Assembly (NCBI GenBank): GCA_900468625.1
Contig: UBUL01000026.1
Span: forward strand, 110,311-174,310
Direction of reading: 5' to 3'
DNA length: 64,000 nt
Origin: Hyphomicrobiales bacterium
GTDB taxonomy: Bacteria > Pseudomonadota > Alphaproteobacteria > Rhizobiales > Rhizobiaceae
In this document: in pieces, positions 23,415-30,991 of the stretch
How positions within the stretch are numbered: position 1 is the stretch's first letter
Layout of the letters: every line of letters begins with the position of its first letter
The notes under the pieces: generated by a model
Told to the model about the DNA's origin: nothing
Seen by the model: only the letters and a program-made list of their open reading frames with translations
Databases searched by the model: none
Made by a program: the position numbers and the translations under genes

Positions 23415-24545
23415 ATGAGCGAGAGCTTTCAGTTTCAATTGAAGAAGACCGACGGCGGCGCGCGCCTCGGCGAAGTCTCCATGCCCCGCGGCACGATCCG
23501 TACCCCTGCCTTCATGCCGGTCGGCACGGTCGGAACCGTCAAGGCCATGTATCTCGATCAGGTGCGAGAGACCGGCGCCGATATCATTCTCGGCAATACC
23601 TATCACCTGATGCTGCGCCCGACGGCCGAGCGCGTCGCCCGACTCGGCGGCTTGCACCAGCTGATCCGCTGGCCGCACCCGATCCTCACCGATTCCGGCG
23701 GCTTCCAGGTGATGTCGCTGTCCGGCCTGCGAACGCTGGACGAACAGGGCGTTACCTTCAAGTCGCATGTCGATGGCAGCCTGCATCATATGTCGCCGGA
23801 GCGCTCGATCGAAATCCAGGGCCTGCTCGATTCCGATATCCAGATGCAGCTCGACGAATGCGTTGCTCTTCCGGCAACGCCGAAGGACATCGAGCGCGCC
23901 ATGGAGATGTCGCTGCGCTGGGCAGAACGCTGCAAGGTGGCTTTCGGCAATCAGCCCGGCAAGGCAATGTTCGGCATCGTCCAAGGCGGCGATATTCCCG
24001 AACTTCGCGTTCGTTCCGCGCAAGCGCTGAGCGGCATGGACCTGAAGGGCTATGCGGTCGGCGGCCTTGCTGTCGGCGAGCCGCAGGAGGTCATGCTGCG
24101 CATGCTTGAAATCACCTTGCCGGAGCTGCCGACCGGGAAGCCGCGCTATCTGATGGGCGTCGGCACGCCGGACGATATATTGAAATCCGTCGCTCGCGGC
24201 ATCGACATGTTCGATTGCGTGATGCCGACCCGCTCGGGTCGTCACGGATTGGCTTTCACACGTCGCGGCAAGGTGAACATCCGCAATGCGCGCCACGCCG
24301 AAGACATCCGCCCGCTGGATGAGCAGTCGAACTGCCCGGCTTCGCGGGACTATTCGCGCGCCTATCTGCATCATCTCGTTCGCGCCAACGAAGCGCTCGG
24401 CGGCATGCTGCTGTCCTGGCACAATCTCGCCTATTATCAGGAGCTGATGCAGGGCATTCGTCAGGCGATCGCCGAAGGCCGCTTTGCAGATTTCATGGCC
24501 GAGACAATGGAGAACTGGGCGAGAGGTGATCTCGAGCCGGCTTGA
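23415..24545 (+). CDS. tgt: Queuine tRNA-ribosyltransferase (tRNA-guanine transglycosylase)
   Basis: Tgt swaps guanine-34 for preQ1 in tRNAs for Asp, Asn, His and Tyr. The 376-residue TIM-barrel enzyme has GTVKAMYLDQVRETGADIIL, the ILTDSGGFQVMSLS segment with the catalytic Asp, FGIVQGG, GGLAVGE and the second catalytic Asp in FDCVMPTRSGRHG. The zinc ligands normally sit in a C-x-C-x2-C...H arrangement; here the stretch reads NCPASRDYSRAYLHHL, so only one of the usual Cys residues is evident in the place expected. It lies 6 bp after queA and the two are probably translationally linked. Confidence 0.95.
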   Translation: MSESFQFQLKKTDGGARLGEVSMPRGTIRTPAFMPVGTVGTVKAMYLDQVRETGADIILGNTYHLMLRPTAERVARLGGLHQLIRWPHPILTDSGGFQVMSLSGLRTLDEQGVTFKSHVDGSLHHMSPERSIEIQGLLDSDIQMQLDECVALPATPKDIERAMEMSLRWAERCKVAFGNQPGKAMFGIVQGGDIPELRVRSAQALSGMDLKGYAVGGLAVGEPQEVMLRMLEITLPELPTGKPRYLMGVGTPDDILKSVARGIDMFDCVMPTRSGRHGLAFTRRGKVNIRNARHAEDIRPLDEQSNCPASRDYSRAYLHHLVRANEALGGMLLSWHNLAYYQELMQGIRQAIAEGRFADFMAETMENWARGDLEPA

Positions 24546-25047
24546 TCGCCAACATAGGTAATTTGCATGTTCCCGATGTCGCCGCGACCACTTGCCGTCT
24601 TGCGAGGCGATCGACGCGCAATATGAGAGGGTCGGGGCAGAGGATGGCGAGGTCTGGCATCCGCCTGCCGCCATGCATGGCGGATGGCTGTTCTGCTGCT
24701 TCGCGCCCGGGCGAATTCTCATCGAAGCGGGGTGGTGCCAAACGTCTTAAAGCGTTTGGTAAATCTTTTATTATCGATTGATCGCTATCTTTGAAACACA
24801 TCGTTTTGAGCTGGCTGGAACAGGCGTGCCCTCGGCACCCTCTGTCTTCGGTCATTTCTTGAAATGGCATTGGTTACAATAAAGCATTGGGAAAAATAGC
24901 GAATCGGAATAAACGGTCCATCCGCCTTTGAAAAACGTCATTGGCTGATTTGATTGCGTGACCGCTTGGAATTTTCAAAAAATCCGGCTAAAACGCATTC
25001 TCTTGATCGATAAGGGCTGTACTACCGAAAATAGGAGGCACTTGCCG
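24546..25047. other. About 500 bp without a recognisable gene
   Basis: Between tgt and the SleB-like gene I see no convincing coding region. A short open frame (24542-24781) has no family features and uses codons unlike the neighbours. The stretch after 24770 is noticeably more AT-rich and probably holds the promoter of the SleB-like gene. The only structured element is the hairpin at 24738-24759. Confidence 0.5.
24738..24769 (+). terminator. Probable terminator of queA-tgt
   Basis: CCAAACG (24738-24744) pairs with CGTTTGG (24753-24759) over an 8-nt loop and is followed by a T-rich stretch (TAAATCTTTT). It is nearly 200 bp after the tgt stop. Confidence 0.5.
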
Positions 25048-25938
25048 TTGAGGGCGCAACGCAAATTCGGGGCATGTCTTTCGGGGCTATTGGTTGTCGG
25101 TCTGGCAGCTACGAGCTGCACGACGACACAGAAGACAACACCCGCCCCGCGCAACACCACCAAGCCCATTCGTGGTGCGAAGGTGACATATAATTACACG
25201 ACGAAGGATAAGGACTGTCTCGAACGCGCGATGTACTTCGAGTCGCAGCGTTCCGATCCCAGCGGTTACATGGCCGTTGGTACGGTCGTAATGAACAGGC
25301 TGACTTCCGGTGCCTATCCGCCTACGATCTGTGGCGTCGTCTCCCAGGAAAAGCAGTTTGCCCCGGGTGTTATGACCAGGGAAGTCAAGGATCAAGCGAA
25401 GCCGGATCTCGACTCGGCCGCCGCGGCGATCCTGCGTGGCGAGCGGCATCCTCAGGTGAAGGACGCGATGTTCTTCCATACGGAAGGTCTGAGATTCCCG
25501 TACGATAATATGCATTATGTCGCCTATGCCGGCGGCAACGCATTCTATGAAAAGCGCGGCCGGGATGGCCAGCTTCAGACGCCCGCGCCGCTTCCGGCCT
25601 ACGAAGTCGCGATGAATTACGTACCCGCGCAGGGCGCGCCGCAATCTCCGTTCGTGCTGCCGGAAACGCAGCCGTTATCGACGACCTCGGCCGTCGCGGC
25701 CTTTACGCCTGTCTCGAACCCGATGGTGACGATGCCGCAGAGCGCCGTCGCCATCCCGACCGCGGTTCCGATCCCGACGCCGGCGCCGACGAACATGGCG
25801 ATTTCCGGACCGCTTTCGAACGACGAGGCGACATACACGAACACGCCGATGCCGGCTTCGACGGTTGTCATTCCTCAGCCGCGGCCCGAATTCGACGGCA
25901 ATATGCCGGCAGGAAATTCGCTTCGAATTCGCGGTTAA
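25048..25938 (+). CDS. SleB-family cell wall hydrolase, probable lipoprotein
   Basis: The protein has a SleB/CwlJ hydrolase domain: CLERAMYFESQRSDPSGYMAVGTVVMNRL, with the catalytic-type Glu of AMYFESQ, then ICGVVSQEKQFAP. After it comes a Pro/Thr-rich, low-complexity tail of about 90 residues. There is no suitable ATG; AGGAGG at 25033-25038 points to a TTG start at 25048, giving 296 residues and an N-terminus with a hydrophobic stretch ending LAATSC, a plausible lipobox. The frame extends back to a GTG at 24958, but those residues are not membrane-like. In alphaproteobacteria such proteins remodel peptidoglycan; the gene stands alone with its own terminator. Confidence 0.85.
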   Translation: MRAQRKFGACLSGLLVVGLAATSCTTTQKTTPAPRNTTKPIRGAKVTYNYTTKDKDCLERAMYFESQRSDPSGYMAVGTVVMNRLTSGAYPPTICGVVSQEKQFAPGVMTREVKDQAKPDLDSAAAAILRGERHPQVKDAMFFHTEGLRFPYDNMHYVAYAGGNAFYEKRGRDGQLQTPAPLPAYEVAMNYVPAQGAPQSPFVLPETQPLSTTSAVAAFTPVSNPMVTMPQSAVAIPTAVPIPTPAPTNMAISGPLSNDEATYTNTPMPASTVVIPQPRPEFDGNMPAGNSLRIRG

Positions 25939-25960
25939 AAGGTTCGACCAAAGCTATTAC

Positions 25961-26001
25961 AACAGCGCGTTCCTCTTTGAGAGGCGCGCTGTTTTCATTT
26001 T
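25961..26001 (+). terminator. Rho-independent terminator after the SleB-like gene
   Basis: AACAGCGCG (25961-25969) and CGCGCTGTT (25985-25993) form the outer stem, with CCTCT/AGAGG pairing inside, followed by TTCATTTT. Confidence 0.8.
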
Positions 26002-26016
26002 GGGCACGACGAATGC

Positions 26017-26454
26017 TCAAATGCCCTCGCTTGCCGCTTTGGCAAGAATCTGCACGCCATTGATCTTGTAGCTGCCATCGGGCTGGCGGGTTATCTGATA
26101 GATCGCTGTCCAGTCCTTGCCATCGGTGCCCGTGATCAGCACCTCCTGATAGACCACCGCGCCGCCGCCGATCGCGCGGCTTTTGCCGAAGGCATAGTTG
26201 CCGGGATGATAGACCGGCTGGTAGCTCTTTTTCACCATGGAGAAGAAACTGTCCTTGTCCGGGAAAAGCGCCTTGATGCCGGGTGCTGCAAAGGAATAGG
26301 CCGTCGCCGCATCATCGTGCAGAAAGGCTTCGATCTGTTGTTCGATGAGGTTCTGTGCCGTCTGCACCGGATCTTCCGCATAGGCCGCCGGTGCTAAGGC
26401 GATGCAGAAGAGAGAAGCGGCTATGAAAAAATAGCGCGCTTTGATCTTGAACAG
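26017..26454 (-). CDS. DUF4864 secreted protein (start codon unclear)
   Basis: The protein core, NLIEQQIEAFLHDDAATAYS followed by a Gln-Pro-Val-Tyr and a QEVLITGTDGKDWTAIYQI block, matches DUF4864, a family of unknown function. Upstream in the same frame is an evident signal peptide, RYFFIAASLFCIALAPAAYA followed by EDP, but no ATG, GTG or TTG begins it: the frame runs back to the TAA of the preceding synthase gene. The only GTG (26367) would remove the signal. I give 26454, a CTG, as the upstream limit; ATC or ATA starts a few codons later are equally possible. It lies directly after the synthase gene and may depend on translational coupling. Confidence 0.65.
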   Translation of the reverse strand: MFKIKARYFFIAASLFCIALAPAAYAEDPVQTAQNLIEQQIEAFLHDDAATAYSFAAPGIKALFPDKDSFFSMVKKSYQPVYHPGNYAFGKSRAIGGGAVVYQEVLITGTDGKDWTAIYQITRQPDGSYKINGVQILAKAASEGI

Positions 26455-26460
26455 AAGCGG

Positions 26461-27726
26461 TTACTGCCAGCGGCGGAAGAGGGCGCTGGCGTTGACACCG
26501 CCAAAACCGAAACCATTGGAGATCGCATAGTCCATGGCCATCGGTCGGGCACTGGCGCCTAGAATATCGATGCCTTCGGCAGCTGGATCAGGATCCTGCA
26601 GATTGCGGGTCGGCGGAGCGATCTGATCGCGCAGCGCCATGATGGTGAAGATCGCTTCCATGCCGCCGGCCGCACCCAGAAGATGGCCTGTTGCCGCCTT
26701 CGTACCGCTGACTGCAATCGCGCCTTCACGGCCGAAAACCGTTTTGATGGCTTCCATCTCGCCGCGGTCGCCGACCGGCGTCGATGTGGCATGCGCGTTC
26801 AGGTGCTTGACTTCGGCCGGAGAAATCCGAGCCTGGGAAAGGGCCGCGAGCATGGCCCGGCGCGCACCGTCGCCATCTTCGGGTCCTGCCGTCATATGAT
26901 AGGCATCTGCCGCCGTACCATAACCCACAAGCTCCGCGAGTGGCGTCGCGCCGCGGGCGAGCGCGTGGTCCAATGTTTCGATAACGAGCATGCCTGCGCC
27001 TTCGCCCATGACGAAGCCGTCGCGGCCGCTGTCGAAGGGGCGGGAGGCCGCTTCCGGCTGGTTGCTGAAGCCGGTCGAGAGCGCGCGTGCGGCCGCGAAG
27101 CCACCGAGGCTCACCTTGTCGATGCAGGCTTCCGCGCCGCCGCAGATAGCGATATCGGCCTCTCCGGCACGGATCAGTCGCGCGGCATCGCCGATCGCCT
27201 GGACGCTGGCGGCACAGGCGGTGACGGGCGCGCCGAGTGGTCCCTTGTATCCGTAACGGATACTGACCTGGCCGGCGGCGAGATTGACGAGGAAGGATGG
27301 GATGGTGAACGGCGACAATCGCTTGACGCCGCGCGTTTCAGTTGTGCGCACAGCATCGGCTATAGCCGGAAAGCCGCCGACGCCCGATGCGATGATCGTA
27401 GCCGTGCGCTCCAAATCGCCAAGCTCTGTCGGCTGCCATCCGGACTGGAGGATCGCTTCCTCGGCTGCGGCCATGGCGAAGAGAATGAAGCGATCCATCT
27501 TCTTCTGATCCTTGACCGGCACATAGCGGTCGACATCGAAACCGGCCTCGGTATCCTCCGCGATATGAGGGACAATACCGCCGACCTTGGCGGCGAGATC
27601 ACCCACCATCTCCTCCGGCAGCAGCCGCAGGCCCGAACGGCCCTCAATCAACCGCTTCCAGCTGGCGGTGACACCCACGCCCAGGGGAGAAACCAGTCCC
27701 ATGCCAGTGACGACGATACGATCCAT
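26461..27726 (-). CDS. Beta-ketoacyl-ACP synthase II (FabF-type)
   Basis: This 421-residue thiolase-fold enzyme condenses malonyl-ACP with a growing acyl chain. The Cys-His-His triad is complete: TACAASVQAIGDA (Cys), NAHATSTPVGD (His) and TGHLLGAAGGMEA (His), with the Gly-rich end ISNGFGFGGVNASALF. It is not next to acpP or fabD/fabG, so it is more likely an additional or specialised KAS II than the housekeeping FabF; rhizobia typically have several. An HxlR regulator gene lies 17 bp upstream in the same direction and a DUF4864 gene directly downstream. Confidence 0.9.
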   Translation of the reverse strand: MDRIVVTGMGLVSPLGVGVTASWKRLIEGRSGLRLLPEEMVGDLAAKVGGIVPHIAEDTEAGFDVDRYVPVKDQKKMDRFILFAMAAAEEAILQSGWQPTELGDLERTATIIASGVGGFPAIADAVRTTETRGVKRLSPFTIPSFLVNLAAGQVSIRYGYKGPLGAPVTACAASVQAIGDAARLIRAGEADIAICGGAEACIDKVSLGGFAAARALSTGFSNQPEAASRPFDSGRDGFVMGEGAGMLVIETLDHALARGATPLAELVGYGTAADAYHMTAGPEDGDGARRAMLAALSQARISPAEVKHLNAHATSTPVGDRGEMEAIKTVFGREGAIAVSGTKAATGHLLGAAGGMEAIFTIMALRDQIAPPTRNLQDPDPAAEGIDILGASARPMAMDYAISNGFGFGGVNASALFRRWQ

Positions 27727-27743
27727 GTCTTGCTCCTATTTGG

Positions 27744-28250
27744 TCAGGCGTCGAAGCCTAGAAACCATGCTTTCATCTGGCCGATGCGTTCGTGAACGGC
27801 GTCGTCGGCCGCTGGCCCCGGCACGAGAATCGTATCCTCGGGCTGAAAGGTGCGGCCGGTGACGCGGTCGATGAGAAGCGGGTCGCGGTCTGCGCCGGTA
27901 TTGGCGTCGGCGAGCCGCACGGCAACCTCTTCGGGCGGCAGATGCCGGTTGCCCCAGGTGAAGAGTGCCATGAGAACGGGGAAGAAATCGCGGCCCTTGT
28001 CGGTCAGCACATATTCGTATCGCGGCGGCCGCTCGTTGTAGAGGCGCCGGGCGAACAGGCCTTCATCGGTCAGGTGCTTGAGCCGCCGCGTCAGGATATT
28101 CGGCGCAACGCCGAGATTTTTCTGGAACTCGTCGAACCGGCTCAGTCCCTGCAGCGCGTCCCGCAGGATCAGTATACTCCACCAGTCGCCGACGCTTTCG
28201 AGCGCACGGGCAGCGGGGCATTTGAAGGTGCTGAAGCTGGTTCTTTGCAT
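27744..28250 (-). CDS. HxlR family transcriptional regulator
   Basis: A 168-residue winged-helix regulator. The family pattern MQRTSFSTFKCPAARALESV, GDWWSILILRDALQGLSRFD, APNILTRRLKHLTDEGL and YEYVLTDKGRDFFPVLMAL is clear, and the Cys at about residue 11 is the conserved redox- or aldehyde-reactive one of HxlR proteins. I start at 28250 because the typical protein opens like this; ten more residues are possible to 28280. It precedes the FabF-type gene with only 17 bp between them, so it may control that gene and itself. Confidence 0.88.
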   Translation of the reverse strand: MQRTSFSTFKCPAARALESVGDWWSILILRDALQGLSRFDEFQKNLGVAPNILTRRLKHLTDEGLFARRLYNERPPRYEYVLTDKGRDFFPVLMALFTWGNRHLPPEEVAVRLADANTGADRDPLLIDRVTGRTFQPEDTILVPGPAADDAVHERIGQMKAWFLGFDA

Positions 28251-28457
28251 GGGCAGGGCTGATACATGAGTAACTAGCATAATGCAAGTTACAAACGTGA
28301 AGCGAGCTCGACGCCGAGTGAATGCCCAATTTGCTATCGTGAGATTTGGCCGTCTCTTAAGAGCGAGAACAAATTCGCAAAGGTATTCTTTGCGGCCAAG
28401 TGTTCGGCGGCCAAGAAGAGATGACCGCCGGCTGCGTGCCCACAGGTTCCGGATTTT

Positions 28458-29048
28458 TCAGTACGGAGGTGCCTTGCGGGCGCGCTGCTGTTTCGCGGCC
28501 TCGGTCCACCAAGCGAGATCGTCGGCAAAACGGGGAAAAGCTTTTGCGAGCGCATCGCCTCCGCTTCCGGTCGGTTTGCTGTCGGCGTCTAAAGCGGCCG
28601 ATATATTCGCGACGGCAAGCGTGCTCGAGATGACGATCATTCCCATCTCGGAAAGGGCGCCATGCCAGGCAACCGCCGCATGCGCGCCGGAAAGGCGGCC
28701 GCCAGAGTAGCTGGCAATGGCCGCCGGGCGCCAAAACCACTCCTCAAGGTAATGATCAGTCAAGTTCTTCAGCCCGGGTTGCATGCCCCAATTATATTCG
28801 CCGGTGACGAAAACAAAGGCATCGGCGGCGCGAATTTTTTCGGCGAGCTTCTCCATCGCCGAGGGAGCGGAACCTTTGGGGTATTCCTTATACATCCGAT
28901 CGAGCATTGGCAGTCCGGCCGCTTGCGCATCGATGAGCTCCACATCGTTTCCGCGTTGCCGTAGACTGCTTACGAGATAATTCGCAAGACGGATGCCGAC
29001 GCGATCCGATCGGTAGGAACCGTAGAGAACCAGAATACTGTCGGCCAT
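28458..29048 (-). CDS. NADPH-dependent FMN reductase family protein
   Basis: A 196-residue flavodoxin-fold reductase. It begins ILVLYGSYRSDRVGIRLANY (phosphate-binding loop of the flavin) and has FVFVTGEYNWGMQPGLKNLT, the characteristic P.YN.G.PG.LKN-like region with NWGMQPG here. Such enzymes use NAD(P)H to reduce flavins, quinones or azo dyes; the substrate is not readable. The next gene on the same strand downstream is 207 bp away; upstream is the ABC exporter pair 35 bp away, so it may be the last gene of that unit. Confidence 0.87.
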   Translation of the reverse strand: MADSILVLYGSYRSDRVGIRLANYLVSSLRQRGNDVELIDAQAAGLPMLDRMYKEYPKGSAPSAMEKLAEKIRAADAFVFVTGEYNWGMQPGLKNLTDHYLEEWFWRPAAIASYSGGRLSGAHAAVAWHGALSEMGMIVISSTLAVANISAALDADSKPTGSGGDALAKAFPRFADDLAWWTEAAKQQRARKAPPY

Positions 29049-29083
29049 TGTCGATTATGTCCCCACAGTCTTGTGCGAAGTGT

Positions 29084-30991
29084 CTATGTCTGCGACTCCG
29101 CCGGCACCGAAGCGGAGACTTCCTCCTCCGGAATATCGTCGAAGGACGCATAATTGAGGTTATAGAGCTTCGAATAGAGTTTGCCATTCGCCATCAGCTG
29201 ATTGTGATTGCCGCTTTCAAGCAGCTGGCCATTTTGCAGCACGAGGATGCGATCAGCCTCGCGGATGGTCGCCAGACGATGGGCGATGACAAGGCCTGTA
29301 CGGCCTTCGAGCAGCTTCACCAATGCCTTCTGGATCAGCATTTCGGTATAGCTGTCGATATTCGCCGTCGCTTCGTCGAGCACGAGGATCTTGGCATCCG
29401 CCACGAGGGCGCGGGCGAAGCTGATGAGCTGGCGCTGACCGAGCGAGAGACCGCCGCCGCGCTGGCCGAGAACGCTGTCGTAGCCATCGGGCAGCCGCAT
29501 GATGAATTCATGCGCGCCAACGGCCTTGGCGGCTTCGATGACTTCCTCGCGCGTCGCTTCCGTCTTGTTGTAGCGGATATTCTCCAGCAGCGTGCCGGTG
29601 AATAGGAACGGCTCCTGCAGCACCATGGCGATCTGGCGGCCGAGCGATTCCTGGGTGAGGGACCGCACGTCGTGACCGCCGACCAGCACCTGACCCTGTT
29701 GCACGTCATAGAAGCGATGGATGAGTGCCATCGAGCTCGATTTACCCGAACCCGTCGGCCCGATCAGCGCGACGGTTTCACCGGGATTGACCCGGAAGCT
29801 GACATTCTTCAGCACGGGATGCTTTGGATCATAGCCGAAGACGACGTCGCGGAATTCGACCGAGCCGTCCATGTCCGGCGACAGCTCCTTTGCATCAGGC
29901 GCATCCTTGATATCGACCGGGACATCGAGCACCTCGGTCAACCGCTGGCCGGAGGCCATGGCGCGCTGCATAACCGAATACTGCATGGTCAGCGAGCGGA
30001 TCGGGTCGAAGAAGCGCTGAATGTAGAAGAGGAAGGCGACCATGATGCCGACGTCGAGCCTGTGGTTCAGCACCATCGAACCGCCGACGATGATGACGAT
30101 CGCCATCGCCATGCCTGTCAGCGTATCGACGATCGGCACCATGATCTGGGCATAACGCGCAGCCGTCAGATGCGATTGCAGATTTGTATGAGCTTTGTCG
30201 TCAAAAAGAGCAAAATTGACCGCTTGCCGATGCATGCCCTGAACGGCGCGGACACCATGGATGGCTTCCGCCAGCGCGCCATTGGTGACGGAATTCGTCT
30301 CATGGGCGTTCATGAAAGCAACGCGCGCCTTGGGCAGCCAGAACAGGCGTACGATGAACAGGATCGGCATGACGGAAAGCGTCAGGAGGCCGAGCCGGAA
30401 ATCGAGCGACAGCATAACGAAGACGATACCGAAAAGCAGGGCGATATCGCCGACGGAAAGCACTGATGTTTCAAGGAATTCCTGCATGGAGTTGACATCG
30501 CCCTGCAGGCGCGACATCAGGCGGCCGACCTCGGTTTTGTCCATGAAGGACAGCGAGACGCGCTGGAGATGCGCAAACATGGCCCGGCGGATATCGAACA
30601 GCACTTCCTCCGCCACCTGGCCGACATAGGTTTCCTGCACATAGCTCGCCCCGTAATTGACGAGGATGGCGGCCGTGAAAACCCCGAGAGACAGCCAGAG
30701 AGCCGAATAATCGACGGCGCCGGGCGCCATAGCGCCGTCGATTGCATGACGGATGACGAGCGGAATGACGATCTGCGATCCGGTAAAGAGCAGAACGGCC
30801 GCGACCGAAATATAGATCTGCCGGCGATAAGGGCTGACAAAGCCCCATATTCGGCGGATGATCTTGCCATCGAAGACCTTGCCGAAGATCTCCTCTTCGA
30901 CGCGATGCGAGCCGACGACGGCGCGGGGAGGGCGACGACCATCCTCACGCACGTCATTGCGCTCGGTTTCGGTGATTTCCGACATTGTCAT
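29084..30991 (-). CDS. ABC exporter half-transporter with non-canonical signature motif
   Basis: A 635-residue type IV half-transporter (membrane domain about residues 50-370, ATPase domain about 390-620). Walker A is GPTGSGKSS (411-419), Walker B is ILVLDEAT with the catalytic Glu540, and the H-loop AHRLAT is present. The signature is LSLGQ (515-519), not LSGGQ. The upstream partner has a normal signature but lacks the catalytic Glu. Together they match the layout of heterodimeric exporters such as BmrCD or TM287/288, with one working and one degenerate ATP site. The start codon overlaps the partner's stop by 4 bp. Substrate unknown; lipid or drug export is likely. Confidence 0.9.
   Translation of the reverse strand: MTMSEITETERNDVREDGRRPPRAVVGSHRVEEEIFGKVFDGKIIRRIWGFVSPYRRQIYISVAAVLLFTGSQIVIPLVIRHAIDGAMAPGAVDYSALWLSLGVFTAAILVNYGASYVQETYVGQVAEEVLFDIRRAMFAHLQRVSLSFMDKTEVGRLMSRLQGDVNSMQEFLETSVLSVGDIALLFGIVFVMLSLDFRLGLLTLSVMPILFIVRLFWLPKARVAFMNAHETNSVTNGALAEAIHGVRAVQGMHRQAVNFALFDDKAHTNLQSHLTAARYAQIMVPIVDTLTGMAMAIVIIVGGSMVLNHRLDVGIMVAFLFYIQRFFDPIRSLTMQYSVMQRAMASGQRLTEVLDVPVDIKDAPDAKELSPDMDGSVEFRDVVFGYDPKHPVLKNVSFRVNPGETVALIGPTGSGKSSSMALIHRFYDVQQGQVLVGGHDVRSLTQESLGRQIAMVLQEPFLFTGTLLENIRYNKTEATREEVIEAAKAVGAHEFIMRLPDGYDSVLGQRGGGLSLGQRQLISFARALVADAKILVLDEATANIDSYTEMLIQKALVKLLEGRTGLVIAHRLATIREADRILVLQNGQLLESGNHNQLMANGKLYSKLYNLNYASFDDIPEEEVSASVPAESQT

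Noticed and set aside
22254..24722. 822-codon minus-strand frame over queA and tgt
   Set aside because: Antisense of two well-identified genes, His/Asp/Arg-rich without domains.
24542..24781. 79-codon frame after tgt
   Set aside because: No ribosome site, no known family, unlike neighbouring codon use; kept as non-coding.
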